Origin: Brevundimonas sp. 357
GTDB taxonomy: Bacteria > Pseudomonadota > Alphaproteobacteria > Caulobacterales > Caulobacteraceae
Direction: 5' to 3'
NCBI RefSeq assembly: GCF_003938605.1
Contig: NZ_RHWX01000005.1
Coordinates: 1 to 64,000 of the forward strand
Length of the DNA: 64,000 nucleotides
Numbering within the stretch: the first letter of the stretch is position 1; each line of letters starts with the position of its first letter. This document shows positions 43,434 to 52,118 of this stretch, one piece after another. The notes beneath the pieces were generated by a model that saw only the letters and a program-made list of their open reading frames with translations, did not search any database and had not been told where the DNA came from. Position numbers and translations under genes: made by a program.

Positions 43434-44435
43434 ATGCGTGCAGTCCTGTCCAAGGCCCCCGGCGGCCCGGAATCGCTCGTCGTCGAGGAGATCATGGACC
43501 CCACGCCCGGTCCGGGCGAGGTGGTGATCGAGGTCAAGGCCGTGGGCGTCAACTATCCCGACGCCCTGATCATCGCCGACAAATACCAGTTCAAGCCCGA
43601 GCGCCCCTTCGCGCCGGGGGCCGAAGTCGCGGGCGTCGTCGACGCGGTCGGCGAGGGGGTGAAGGGCGTGTTCCGGGGCGACCGCGTCGTCGCCGTGCCC
43701 GGCTGGGGCGGCATGGTCGAGCGGCTGAAGGTCAAGGCCGACAGCCTGATCCCCATTCCCGACGGCATGGACTATGAGACCGCCGCCGCCTTCATCATGA
43801 CCTACGGCACCAGCTACTACGCCCTGAAGGATCGGGCGCAGCTGCAGCCGGGCGAGACCCTGCTGGTGCTGGGCGCGGCAGGGGGCGTCGGCGCGGCCGC
43901 CGTCGAGCTGGGCAAGGCGATGGGCGCGCGCGTGGTCGCCGCCGCCTCGACCAACGACAAGGTCGAGTTCGCGCTGGAACTGGGCGCCGACAACGGCCTG
44001 ATCTACCCCTCCGGCCCGATGGACAAGGCGGCCCAGAAGGAGCTGTCGGGCGAGTTCAAGCTGTCGACCGGCCGCGACGGCGCCGATGTGGTCTTCGACG
44101 GGGTGGGCGGCGATTACGCCGAGCCGGCCCTGCGCGCCATGGACTGGAACGGCCGCTATCTGGTGGTCGGCTTCCCGGCGGGGATTCCGTCGCTGCCGCT
44201 GAACCTCACCTTGCTGAAGTCGGTGTCGGTGGTCGGCGTCTTCTGGGGCGCCGCCGTCGCCCGCGATCCGAAGGCCCACGCCGCCAACATGGCCGAGCTG
44301 ATGCAGCTCTACGCCGAGGGCAAGATCAAGCCGCGCGTCAGCCGCACCTTCCCGCTGGAGCGCGCCCATGAGGCCATCCAGGCCCTCAGCGACCGCTCGG
44401 CCGTCGGCAAGATCGTGGTGAAGGTGGAGGACTAG
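43434..44435 (+). CDS. NADPH:quinone oxidoreductase-type zinc-independent dehydrogenase
   Basis: 333 residues of the MDR superfamily: catalytic domain with FAPGAEVAGVVDAVGEGV, and a Rossmann NADPH domain with LVLGAAGGVGAAAVELGKAMGARVVAAAS. No structural zinc cysteines are present, as in the QOR group. The likely reaction is NADPH-dependent reduction of quinones or enones; the true substrate is not visible. The stop lies 2 bases from the end of the convergent YkvA gene. Confidence 0.9.
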   Translation: MRAVLSKAPGGPESLVVEEIMDPTPGPGEVVIEVKAVGVNYPDALIIADKYQFKPERPFAPGAEVAGVVDAVGEGVKGVFRGDRVVAVPGWGGMVERLKVKADSLIPIPDGMDYETAAAFIMTYGTSYYALKDRAQLQPGETLLVLGAAGGVGAAAVELGKAMGARVVAAASTNDKVEFALELGADNGLIYPSGPMDKAAQKELSGEFKLSTGRDGADVVFDGVGGDYAEPALRAMDWNGRYLVVGFPAGIPSLPLNLTLLKSVSVVGVFWGAAVARDPKAHAANMAELMQLYAEGKIKPRVSRTFPLERAHEAIQALSDRSAVGKIVVKVED

Positions 44436-44437
44436 GT

Positions 44438-44842
44438 CTAGCCCTCGTCTTCCCGCAGCCGCTTCAGCGCCTGCGCCGCCTGATCGTGGTGGCGGGGCTT
44501 GAGGTGGGCGCCCAGGGTCGCCAGCACCGCCGCGATCACCGCCGCGTCGTCGGTGAAGCCGATGCCGGCGAAGATGTCGGGAATGGCGTCCACCGGCATG
44601 ACGAAATAAGCCAGCGCCCCCAGGATCAGCCCCTTGGCCGCCAGCGGCGTCTTGGGATCCTGGGCGGCGTACCAGGCGGCCATCGCCTGTCCGGCGAAGG
44701 GGATGCGGGCGGCGGTGCGTCGCATCTTGGGCCAGAAGCCCTTGCGCACGCGCATCTCGTTCACCTTCTGCACGGCGGGAACCAGAGCCTTTTCAGGATT
44801 GATGGCGTCATCGGGCGACACCCCGTTGGTCTTTGCGGTCAT
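44438..44842 (-). CDS. YkvA family (DUF1232) membrane protein
   Basis: 134 residues. The DUF1232 core is AKGLILGALAYFVMPVDAIPDIFAGIGFTDDAAVIAAVLATLGAHL, with its conserved PvDaIPD. A basic N-terminal extension of about 60 residues precedes it. The role is unknown. It is divergent from the SDR gene 54 bases away. Confidence 0.9.
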   Translation of the reverse strand: MTAKTNGVSPDDAINPEKALVPAVQKVNEMRVRKGFWPKMRRTAARIPFAGQAMAAWYAAQDPKTPLAAKGLILGALAYFVMPVDAIPDIFAGIGFTDDAAVIAAVLATLGAHLKPRHHDQAAQALKRLREDEG

Positions 44843-44896
44843 GGCCGCTAAATCCTCGCACGAGCACTCGGTTCAATCGAATATAGGACGACTTTC

Positions 44897-45679
44897 ATGA
44901 AACTCGACGCTTCGATCGCAGCAGTGGTGACGGGCGGGGCTTCGGGCCTCGGCGAAGGCACGGCGCGCGCCCTGGCGGCCAAGGGCGTCAAGGTCGCCCT
45001 GTTCGACCTGAACGAAGAGCGCGGCGAGGTCATCGCCCAGGAGATCGGCGGCGTCTTCTGCAAGGTGGACGTGACCTCGGACGACAGCGTCGCCGCCGGC
45101 TTCGCCAAGGCCCGCGCCGCCCACGGCCAGGAACGCCTGACCGTCAACTGCGCCGGGATCGCCACCGGCCAGAAGACCGTCAGCCGCAAGCGTGAGACCG
45201 GCGAGATCCGCGCCCACGACATGGTCCAGTTCGAGCGCACCGTTTCGATCAACCTGTTCGGCACCTTCCGCGTCCTGTCGCAGTCGGCGGCGGGCATGGT
45301 GACGCTGGAGCCGATGGAGGACGGCGAGCGCGGCCTGATCGTCAACACCGCCTCGGTGGCGGCCCAGGACGGCCAGATCGGCCAGGCGGCCTATTCGGCG
45401 TCCAAGGGGGGCGTCTACGCCATGACCCTGCCGGTGGCGCGCGACCTGATGAACGAGGGCGTGCGGGTCAACACCATCCTGCCGGGCATCATGTGGACGC
45501 CGATGATGGCGGGCATGGACCAGAAGGTGCAGGACGCCCTGGCGGCCATGATCCCCTTCCCCAAGCGCCTGGGCACGCCGGCCGACTACGCCGCCCTGGC
45601 CCTGCATCTGGCCGAGAACACCTACATCAACGGCGAGTGCATCCGTCTGGACGGGGCTATTCGCCTCGCCCCTCGCTAA
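44897..45679 (+). CDS. SDR dehydrogenase of the 3-hydroxyacyl-CoA dehydrogenase type 2 group
   Basis: 260 residues. The NAD motif is VTGGASGLGEGTARAL, Asp in FDLNEERG favours NAD(H), NCAGIATG follows, and the catalytic Ser, Tyr and Lys are in NTASVAAQDGQIGQAAYSASKGG. The pattern is close to HSD17B10/2-methyl-3-hydroxybutyryl-CoA dehydrogenase, used in fatty acid and isoleucine breakdown. It stands alone, divergent from the YkvA gene. A hairpin GCCTCGC/GCGAGGC spans its stop codon. Confidence 0.9.
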   Translation: MKLDASIAAVVTGGASGLGEGTARALAAKGVKVALFDLNEERGEVIAQEIGGVFCKVDVTSDDSVAAGFAKARAAHGQERLTVNCAGIATGQKTVSRKRETGEIRAHDMVQFERTVSINLFGTFRVLSQSAAGMVTLEPMEDGERGLIVNTASVAAQDGQIGQAAYSASKGGVYAMTLPVARDLMNEGVRVNTILPGIMWTPMMAGMDQKVQDALAAMIPFPKRLGTPADYAALALHLAENTYINGECIRLDGAIRLAPR

Positions 45680-45693
45680 GCGAGGCGGCTGAA

Positions 45694-45736
45694 GGCCGCT
45701 AACGCTCGCCGCGCGGCGGCTCGCTGCTTGAGCGGG
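45694..45736 (-). repeat. Dispersed structured repeat, copy 8
   Basis: On the minus strand: outer stem with GCT/AGC core (GCCCGCT...AGCGGCC), unpaired CAAGCAG, inner hairpin CGCCGC/GCGGCG, then TT before the closing strand. It lies 14 bases past the SDR stop codon. Confidence 0.6.
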
Positions 45737-45951
45737 CTGGGCGCGCATAACGGGCGGACGGCTCTGTTTTGAAGCGGCCCTCGGGGCGTCCGCGCGGGCG
45801 TTTCGGGGGCCGTTTTCGTGTGAAGTTTCAGGGCTATTCGAAAAAAACCGACGGATTGGACGAAAATCGAAAAAGGGGCTTGCGCGATCCGAAGTCGGTC
45901 CGCTATACGCCCCTTCCTCGACGGGGAGCAGCACATCGCTCCCAACGGAGT

Positions 45952-46026
45952 GCGGGCGTAGCTCAGGGGTAGAGCATCACCTTGCCAAGGTGAGGGTCGG
46001 GCGTTCGAATCGCCTCGCCCGCTCCA
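45952..46026 (+). tRNA. tRNA-Gly (GCC)
   Basis: Acceptor GCGGGCG pairs with CGCCCGC, then T and an encoded CCA. The anticodon loop is CTTGCCAAG (GCC). D arm AGCTCAGGGGTAGAGC and T arm with GTTCGAATC are standard. A terminator follows within 10 bases. Confidence 0.97.
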
Positions 46027-46034
46027 GTCGAAAG

Positions 46035-46077
46035 GGAAAACGGGGTCCGGCCGCAAGGTCGGGCCCCGTTTCCTTTT
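46035..46077 (+). terminator. Rho-independent terminator after tRNA-Gly
   Basis: GGAAAACGGGGTCCGGCC pairs with GGTCGGGCCCCGTTTCC, followed by TTTT. The stem is long and nearly perfect. Confidence 0.88.
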
Positions 46078-46100
46078 GCGCTCCGTTCATCGCCGCACAT

Positions 46101-46133
46101 GAAAAAGGCCCGACGATCGCGTCGGGCCTTTTC
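46101..46133 (-). terminator. Bidirectional terminator, serving the phytase gene
   Basis: AAAAAGGCCCGAC and GTCGGGCCTTTT around a 6-base loop; T-runs on both strands. It lies 20 bases past the phytase stop. Confidence 0.85.
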
Positions 46134-46152
46134 ACGTTCTGCACCCCTTGCC

Positions 46153-47259
46153 CTACAGCCCCAGCGCGGCGCGGATGTCGCGCCAGTCGACGTATTTGAA
46201 GTTCTGGGTTCCGGTGTCGTTGACGTCGTCCTGGATCACCACCAGGCCCTCGGGGAAGGGGCCGACCGCACCGCCCAGGGCGGCCAGGCCGTCGGTGCCC
46301 GTCACCCCGTCGACCACCCCGTCCACGACCACGAAGCGGCCCTTGTACTGCGGCTCTGCGCCGTCGATGCGCCAGACGGGGAAGGTCGAGTCGCCCTGAC
46401 TTGAGGCGATCAGATAGCGCGCGGCGCCGTCCGTCAGCGTCGTCAGCCCTTCGGCGTCGGCCACCAGCAGCCCCGGCGCGACCGGCTGGACCAGGGTGCG
46501 CGTCCCGCCCGAAGCCGGATCGAGGCCGTAGCGCCACAGGCCGACGTTCTCCTCGGCGATATAGAGGGCGTCGGTCGCCGGATCGGCGGCGCAGCCTTCG
46601 GAGATGGAGCCGATCTCGGCGCGGCGGACCAACTGTGCGGCGGGGCGGCCGTCGGTCCCGGCAGCGACGATGAACTGACGCAGTTCGCCTTCATGGCCGA
46701 CCAGGACGGCGTGAACCTCCTCGCCGCGCCGGGCGAAGCAGAAGCCGTAGGGCTCGACCACGTCGGTGGCGATGGAGCCCCAGTAGCGCACCTTGTTGTC
46801 GCCGGTCCCGGCCGGGTCGAACAGATAGAGGGCGACGCCGGTGCGGCCCGGCGTGCGGTCGCTGGCCCCGATCAGCAACTGCGGGCGGCCGTCGAGGCTC
46901 AGGCCCTCGACCACGTCGACGTTGTTCAGCAGCCCCTCGGGCATGAACTGCAGGATGGTCCCGTCGAAGCCGTAGACGTAGAGGCCCGCCTTCTTGTCGG
47001 TGCCGACGACGAAGCCGGGGGTCTGGACGCCGCCGATGGTCACGGGCGTCGTCGAGGCCCAGACGGCGGGATCGTCGGCCGCGTCGTCGCCGACCGTGCC
47101 GACCGAGGGCGTCTCCAGCACGGCGCGCACGGGCGCGCCCTGGCCGACGAAGCCGCCGCCCTCGCCCTGATAGTCCGCCTCATGCCCGGCGCAGGCGGCC
47201 AGAAGCAGGGCGGGGGCCAGAAGGCCGGCGAGCGAACGCAGGGGCAGGGAGGCGGGCAT
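46153..47259 (-). CDS. Beta-propeller phytase (3-phytase) lipoprotein
   Basis: 368 residues with a lipoprotein signal (LLAACAG, about residue 23). The calcium-dependent propeller phytase motifs are all present: DDAADDPAVW, GTDKKAGLYVYGFDG, NNVDVVEGL, EGCAADPATDALYIAEENVGLWRY, VADAEGLT, YLIASSQGDSTF and FPEGLVVIQDD. It releases phosphate from phytate outside or in the periplasm. A TonB-dependent receptor is divergent from it, an arrangement reported for this enzyme family. Confidence 0.94.
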   Translation of the reverse strand: MPASLPLRSLAGLLAPALLLAACAGHEADYQGEGGGFVGQGAPVRAVLETPSVGTVGDDAADDPAVWASTTPVTIGGVQTPGFVVGTDKKAGLYVYGFDGTILQFMPEGLLNNVDVVEGLSLDGRPQLLIGASDRTPGRTGVALYLFDPAGTGDNKVRYWGSIATDVVEPYGFCFARRGEEVHAVLVGHEGELRQFIVAAGTDGRPAAQLVRRAEIGSISEGCAADPATDALYIAEENVGLWRYGLDPASGGTRTLVQPVAPGLLVADAEGLTTLTDGAARYLIASSQGDSTFPVWRIDGAEPQYKGRFVVVDGVVDGVTGTDGLAALGGAVGPFPEGLVVIQDDVNDTGTQNFKYVDWRDIRAALGL

Positions 47260-47382
47260 GAGCGGGGCTTTCCGTCCGAATGAGGAATGTCCGCCCGAAA
47301 CACGCGCGCGACCGAGCGGTCAACGGCGCCGCCGCGACGGTTCGGCGATGGTTCGACAACGGATGATCCGCGTCGGGACGAA

Positions 47383-47400
47383 CTGTCGTCATCCCGTGTT
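47383..47400. promoter_or_regulatory. Weak PhoB-box-like site between phytase and receptor
   Basis: CTGTCGT-N4-CCGTGTT matches 10 of 14 positions of CTGTCAT-N4-CTGTCAT with the right spacing. It lies in the 247-base divergent region. The second half is poor, so this is only a candidate. Confidence 0.3.
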
Positions 47401-47506
47401 CCGCTCGCAGATTCCTTTTCGTGAAACCGTCGCAGCCGCGTCGTCGCGGCGCATTAGCCATCCCGCCGGAACCGGGCCGCCAGAAGCGGCGCCGGCCTTC
47501 GGGGAT

Positions 47507-50356
47507 ATGGACATGAAGCTCGGACTTCTTCTCAGCGCGGCGAGTCTGCCGCTGGTTTTCGCTGTCGCCGCCCAAGCTGCTGACGCCAGGGCTGCCGACG
47601 TGGCGGTTGACGCCGCTCCGGCCGTCGCGGCCGCCCCGGCGGGCGACGGCCTGATCGGTCGCGTCGTCAAAGCCGACGGTTCGCCCCTGCCGGGCGCCGA
47701 GATCATCGACCGCGCCAGCGGCCGCCGCGCCGTCAGCAACAGCCAGGGCGAGTTCAACCTGGGCGGCGTCTCGGGCCAGGTCACGCTGGAGGCCCGCTAC
47801 ATCGGCCTGCCGACCGCGACCCAGACGGTCGCCGCCGCGCCGGGCCGCCTGACCTCGGTCACCGTCATGATGGGCTCGGGCGATGCGGTCGCCGTGGCCG
47901 ACGTCATCGTCAACGGCGTCATCACCGAGGGCGTGGCCCGCTCGCTGAACCAGCAGAAGAACGCCGATGGCGTGATCAACGTCCTGTCGGCCGACGCCAT
48001 CGGCCGCTACCCCGACCCGAACGTGGCGGAATCGCTGCAGCGCGTGCCGGGCATCGCCATCCAGCGCGACCAGGGTGAGGGCCGCTACATCAACGTGCGC
48101 GGCGCGCCGTCGGCCTTCACCGCCGTGTCGGTGGACGGGGTGACGGTTCCGGCCGTCGATCCGAGCACGCGCGCGGTCGACCTGGACACCCTGCCCAGCG
48201 ACATCGTCTCCAACATCGAGATCTCCAAGACCCTGCTGCCGAGCCAGGACGCCGACTCGATCGCCGGCGCCGTCAACATCAAGACCCGCTCGGCCTTCGA
48301 CCAGCGCCGCCTGGCCGTCAGCGGCTATGCCGGCGGCAGCTACAACGACTACGGCGGCGAGGACATCCGCGCGGGCGCCACGGCGTCGAACGTCTTCGGC
48401 GCGGACCAGACCTTCGGCGGCCTGCTGTCCTACTCCTACTCCAAGACCAACCGCCGTCCCGACAACGTCGAGTCCGGCTGGACCAAGATGAAGACTCCCG
48501 AAGGCGGCGAGGTGTTCGCCCTGGAGGAAAGCCTGTTCAAGGACTACGACACCGAGCGCACGCGCCAGTCGATCAACGGCTCGCTGGAGTTCCGTCCGTC
48601 GGACGCCTATCGCGCCTGGGTTCGCGGCTCGTTCGCCCAGTTCGAGGACGACGAATACCGCAACCAGCTGCTGCTGACGTATGACGAAGGAAACCTTCAG
48701 GCCGGCGCCACCGACCGCAAGGCGACCTTCGACGAGGTGACGGTCGAGCGCCAGCTGCGTCACCGCACCCAGAAGAACGAGATCCTGACCCTGACGACCG
48801 GGGCCGAGCGCATCTTCGGCAACGGCGCCGTGTGGGACGCCAACATCTCCTGGGCCAGCAGCGAGCAGACCTATCCGAACCGCAACGAACTGCTGTTCCG
48901 GTCGCGGGCCAAGCCGTCGGTCACCTATGACTTCACCGGCGATCACTACCAGCCGACCTATTCGATCTTCACGACCGGCGAACACATGGATGCGGCGCAA
49001 TACCGCTTCCGCGAGAACGCCTTCCGTTCCAGCACGACCGAGCAGGACGAACTGACCTTCCAGACCAATTTCGAACTGCCTTCGGTTATCGGCGGCCGGG
49101 AAGTCACCTGGAAGTTCGGCGGCAAATACCGCACCCGCGATGTCTCGGCCGACGAGGACCGCTTCCGCAGCCGTGACGCCGCCCATGCGCCGTCGCAGTC
49201 CTACGCCGACCTGCTGACGGGCTCGGACTCGCGTAACTACGACTATCTGTTGGGCAAGAAGTTCAACAATGGCCTGGTGGACGACTACTTCGGCCAGATG
49301 CGCCCGCTGTCGCCGATCCGTCCGGCGGATTCCATCGCGGCGGACTATACGGCCAAGGAAGACATTCTGTCGGCCTACGCCCAGGGCCGCCTGGACATCG
49401 GCGCGACCAACATCATCTTCGGCCTGCGCGTCGAGAACACCAAGTTCGAGGGCGAGGCCGCCAGCCTGATCGATAACGACGGCACCAAGCCCTATGACAT
49501 GGCGCGGGTCGATCGCGACGACACCGAGTTCTTCCCCAACCTGACGGTCCGTCACAGCTTCTCGGACAATCTGATCGGCCGCTTCGCCCTGACGCGCTCG
49601 ATCTCGCGCCCCGAGTTCAACCAGATCGTCCCGCGTCGTATCGAAGAGACCGACGGCACGGACATCTCGTATGAGATCGGCAACCCGGACCTGCAACCGA
49701 CGCTGTCGAACAACGTCGACTTCGGGCTGGAATACTATTTCGCCTCGCTGGGCGTGGTGTCGGCCAACGCCTTCTACAAAGACCTGACCGACTACCGTTA
49801 CATCCTCAAGTACGAGGACAAGGTGACGATCGACGGGACCGAATTCGACGCCGAGTTCGAGACCCCCATCAACGCCCCCAACGGCCATCTGATGGGCCTG
49901 GAGCTGAACTGGCAGCAGAAGTTCAGCTTCCTGCCGGGCTGGGCCTCGGGCTTCGGCGTCTTCGCCAACTACACCTGGACCGACGCCGAGATCGAAACGG
50001 CCCAGGCCTATGGCGGACGCAACAAGTTCTCGCTGCCGGGCCAGTCGGAGAACAACTACAATCTGGCGCTCTTCTACGAGATGGCCGGCTTCAGCGCCCG
50101 CCTCAGCTACACCAAGCGCAGCGACTATCTGGAAGAGATCAACGCCGACGATCCCGACTTCGACCTGTTCGTCGAGGGCCGCGAGCAGCTGGACTTCACG
50201 GCCTCCTACGACTTCGGCAACGGGGTCGAAGTGTTCGGCGAGGCCAAGAACCTGACCGACTCGGCGGGCGTCCGCTACTACGGCTCGCGCGAGCGGACCT
50301 ATGAGTACGAGAAGTTCGGCTACAACGTCTTCATGGGCGTGCGCTTCAAGTACTGA
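47507..50356 (+). CDS. TonB-dependent outer-membrane receptor, probably for phytate or its products
   Basis: About 949 residues from ATG 47507 (ATG 47513 equally possible), with a signal peptide ending near AQAADA. A carboxypeptidase-like plug extension (about 45-125, GRVVKADGSPLPGAEI) precedes the plug domain (NVAESLQRVPGIAIQRDQGEGRYINVRG) and the beta barrel, which closes with the terminal aromatic VRFKY. It imports a ligand with TonB energy. The divergent phytase makes inositol phosphates the best guess for the ligand. The frame's 47258 start lacks any such signal. Confidence 0.93.
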   Translation: MDMKLGLLLSAASLPLVFAVAAQAADARAADVAVDAAPAVAAAPAGDGLIGRVVKADGSPLPGAEIIDRASGRRAVSNSQGEFNLGGVSGQVTLEARYIGLPTATQTVAAAPGRLTSVTVMMGSGDAVAVADVIVNGVITEGVARSLNQQKNADGVINVLSADAIGRYPDPNVAESLQRVPGIAIQRDQGEGRYINVRGAPSAFTAVSVDGVTVPAVDPSTRAVDLDTLPSDIVSNIEISKTLLPSQDADSIAGAVNIKTRSAFDQRRLAVSGYAGGSYNDYGGEDIRAGATASNVFGADQTFGGLLSYSYSKTNRRPDNVESGWTKMKTPEGGEVFALEESLFKDYDTERTRQSINGSLEFRPSDAYRAWVRGSFAQFEDDEYRNQLLLTYDEGNLQAGATDRKATFDEVTVERQLRHRTQKNEILTLTTGAERIFGNGAVWDANISWASSEQTYPNRNELLFRSRAKPSVTYDFTGDHYQPTYSIFTTGEHMDAAQYRFRENAFRSSTTEQDELTFQTNFELPSVIGGREVTWKFGGKYRTRDVSADEDRFRSRDAAHAPSQSYADLLTGSDSRNYDYLLGKKFNNGLVDDYFGQMRPLSPIRPADSIAADYTAKEDILSAYAQGRLDIGATNIIFGLRVENTKFEGEAASLIDNDGTKPYDMARVDRDDTEFFPNLTVRHSFSDNLIGRFALTRSISRPEFNQIVPRRIEETDGTDISYEIGNPDLQPTLSNNVDFGLEYYFASLGVVSANAFYKDLTDYRYILKYEDKVTIDGTEFDAEFETPINAPNGHLMGLELNWQQKFSFLPGWASGFGVFANYTWTDAEIETAQAYGGRNKFSLPGQSENNYNLALFYEMAGFSARLSYTKRSDYLEEINADDPDFDLFVEGREQLDFTASYDFGNGVEVFGEAKNLTDSAGVRYYGSRERTYEYEKFGYNVFMGVRFKY

Positions 50357-50378
50357 TCGGTCGGTGAAGCGAAACGGA

Positions 50379-50406
50379 GGGCCGGGCGGCGACGCTCGGC
50401 CCTTTT
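50379..50406 (+). terminator. Rho-independent terminator after the TonB receptor
   Basis: GGGCCGGGC (50379) pairs with GCTCGGCCC (50394) with one G-T pair, followed by TTTT. It lies 23 bases beyond the stop. Confidence 0.85.
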
Positions 50407-50557
50407 GCCTTGCGGCTTTGGGCCGCTTTGCCTTTGGTCGGCATGGCCCCGGGCGCAAACCGGGCCTATATGGAGCCTGGCGGTTGACCCCGCCGGGGTC
50501 GGCGCTAGTGTCCGCGCCGTTTCCCGAACCCTGCGCCAGACCGATCAGAGGACTTCC

Positions 50558-51979
50558 ATGGCCGACGCTTCCCAGACCTACGACGTGGTGATCATCGGGG
50601 GCGGGCCGGGCGGCTACAACGCCGCCATTCGCGCCGGCCAGCTGGGCCTCAAGGTCGCCTGCGTCGAGATGCGCTCGACCCTGGGCGGCACCTGCCTGAA
50701 CGTCGGCTGCATGCCCTCCAAGGCCCTGCTGCACGCTTCGGAACTGTATGAGGCCGCGGGCAAGGACTTCGCCGGCATCGGCATCGAGGTGAAGCCCAAG
50801 CTGAACCTGGGCCAGATGCACAAGGCCAAGGACGACAGCGTCGAGGCCCTGACCAAGGGCATCGAATTCCTGTTCAAGAAGAACAAGGTCGACTGGCTGA
50901 AAGGCCGCGGCCGCATCGCCGGCCATGACGGGACTTTGGGTAAGGTCGAGGTCGAGGCCGCCGACGGCGCCAAGACGACCTATGACGCCAAGAACATCAT
51001 CATCGCCACCGGCTCCGAGCCGACCCCGCTGCCGGGCGTCGCCTTCGAAGAGGGCAAGGTCATCGACTCGACCGGCGCCCTCTTCCTGCCCAAGGTTCCC
51101 AAGCACATGATCGTCATCGGCGCGGGCGTGATCGGCCTGGAGCTGGGCTCGGTCTGGCGCCGCCTGGGCGCCGAAGTCACCGTCGTCGAATACCTGGACA
51201 AGGTCGGCGCCGGCATGGACGCCGAGGTCGCCACCGCCTTCCAGCGCGGCCTGGCCAAGCAGGGCATGACCTTCCGCATGGGGACCAAGGTCACGGGCGC
51301 CAAGTCGGTCAAGGACGGCGTCGAGCTGACGGTCGAGCCCGCCGCCGGCGGCGCCGCTGAAACCCTCAAGGGCGACGTGGTCCTGGTCGCCATCGGCCGT
51401 CGTCCCTACACCGAGGGCCTGGGTCTGGAGACGGTCGGCGTCACGCCGGACCAGCGCGGCTTCGTCGGCCACGACCACTTCAAGACCTCGGCGCCGGGCG
51501 TCTGGGTCATCGGCGACGTGACCCACGGTCCGATGCTGGCTCACAAGGCCGAGGAAGACGCCGTCGCCGCCGTCGAACTGATCGCCGGCAAGCCGGGCCA
51601 TGTCGACTATGACCTGGTTCCGTCGGTCATCTACACCACGCCGGAAGTGGCCTGGGTCGGCAAGACCGAGGAGCAGCTGAAGGCCGCGGGCGTCAACTAC
51701 AAGAAGGGCAAGTTCCCCTTCGCCGCCAACAGCCGCGCCAAGATCAACCACGAGACCGACGGCTTCGTGAAGGTGCTGGCCGATGCGACGACCGACAAGC
51801 TGCTGGGCGTCCACATCTATGGCCCGCAGGCCGGCGAGCTGATCAGCGAAGCGACCATGACCATGGCGTTCGGCGGCTCGTCCGAGGACATCGCCCGCAC
51901 CTGCCACCCGCACCCGACCCGCGCCGAAGCCGTCCGCCAGGCGGCCATGGGCGTCGAAGGCTGGACCATGCAGGCGTAA
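50558..51979 (+). CDS. lpdA: Dihydrolipoyl dehydrogenase (E3)
   Basis: 473 residues. FAD motif VVIIGGGPGGYNAAIRAGQLG, redox disulfide GGTCLNVGCMPSK, NAD motif VIGAGVIGLELGSVWRRLG, second FAD motif APGVWVIGDV, and the catalytic His-Glu in HPHPTRAEA. It reoxidises lipoamide in pyruvate and 2-oxoglutarate dehydrogenase. No E1 or E2 gene is adjacent, so it is encoded apart from its partners. ATG 50558 is preceded by GAGG; the longer frame from 50405 overlaps the terminator and is rejected. Confidence 0.96.
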   Translation: MADASQTYDVVIIGGGPGGYNAAIRAGQLGLKVACVEMRSTLGGTCLNVGCMPSKALLHASELYEAAGKDFAGIGIEVKPKLNLGQMHKAKDDSVEALTKGIEFLFKKNKVDWLKGRGRIAGHDGTLGKVEVEAADGAKTTYDAKNIIIATGSEPTPLPGVAFEEGKVIDSTGALFLPKVPKHMIVIGAGVIGLELGSVWRRLGAEVTVVEYLDKVGAGMDAEVATAFQRGLAKQGMTFRMGTKVTGAKSVKDGVELTVEPAAGGAAETLKGDVVLVAIGRRPYTEGLGLETVGVTPDQRGFVGHDHFKTSAPGVWVIGDVTHGPMLAHKAEEDAVAAVELIAGKPGHVDYDLVPSVIYTTPEVAWVGKTEEQLKAAGVNYKKGKFPFAANSRAKINHETDGFVKVLADATTDKLLGVHIYGPQAGELISEATMTMAFGGSSEDIARTCHPHPTRAEAVRQAAMGVEGWTMQA

Positions 51980-52008
51980 GCCTCACCGGCTTTCAGACCG
52001 CGATCTGA

Positions 52009-52041
52009 ACGGCGCGCTCCGCACGGGGCGCGCCGTTTTTC
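52009..52041 (+). terminator. Rho-independent terminator after lpdA
   Basis: ACGGCGCGC (52009) pairs with GCGCGCCGT (52028), followed by TTTT. It lies 30 bases past the stop. Confidence 0.9.
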
Positions 52042-52118
52042 GTTGCCGAAACTTAACTTGCTGGCCTCGGCGGCCATCTTCAGTTTCACCGCGAAACGGC
52101 GGGAGCGAGGGTGAAGCG

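Noticed and set aside
47180..51913. A 1577-codon open frame on the minus strand
   Set aside because: It runs antisense through the TonB receptor and lpdA, both with full family motifs. Its composition (Val/Asp/Gly/Arg/His-rich) is that of a shadow frame in GC-rich DNA.
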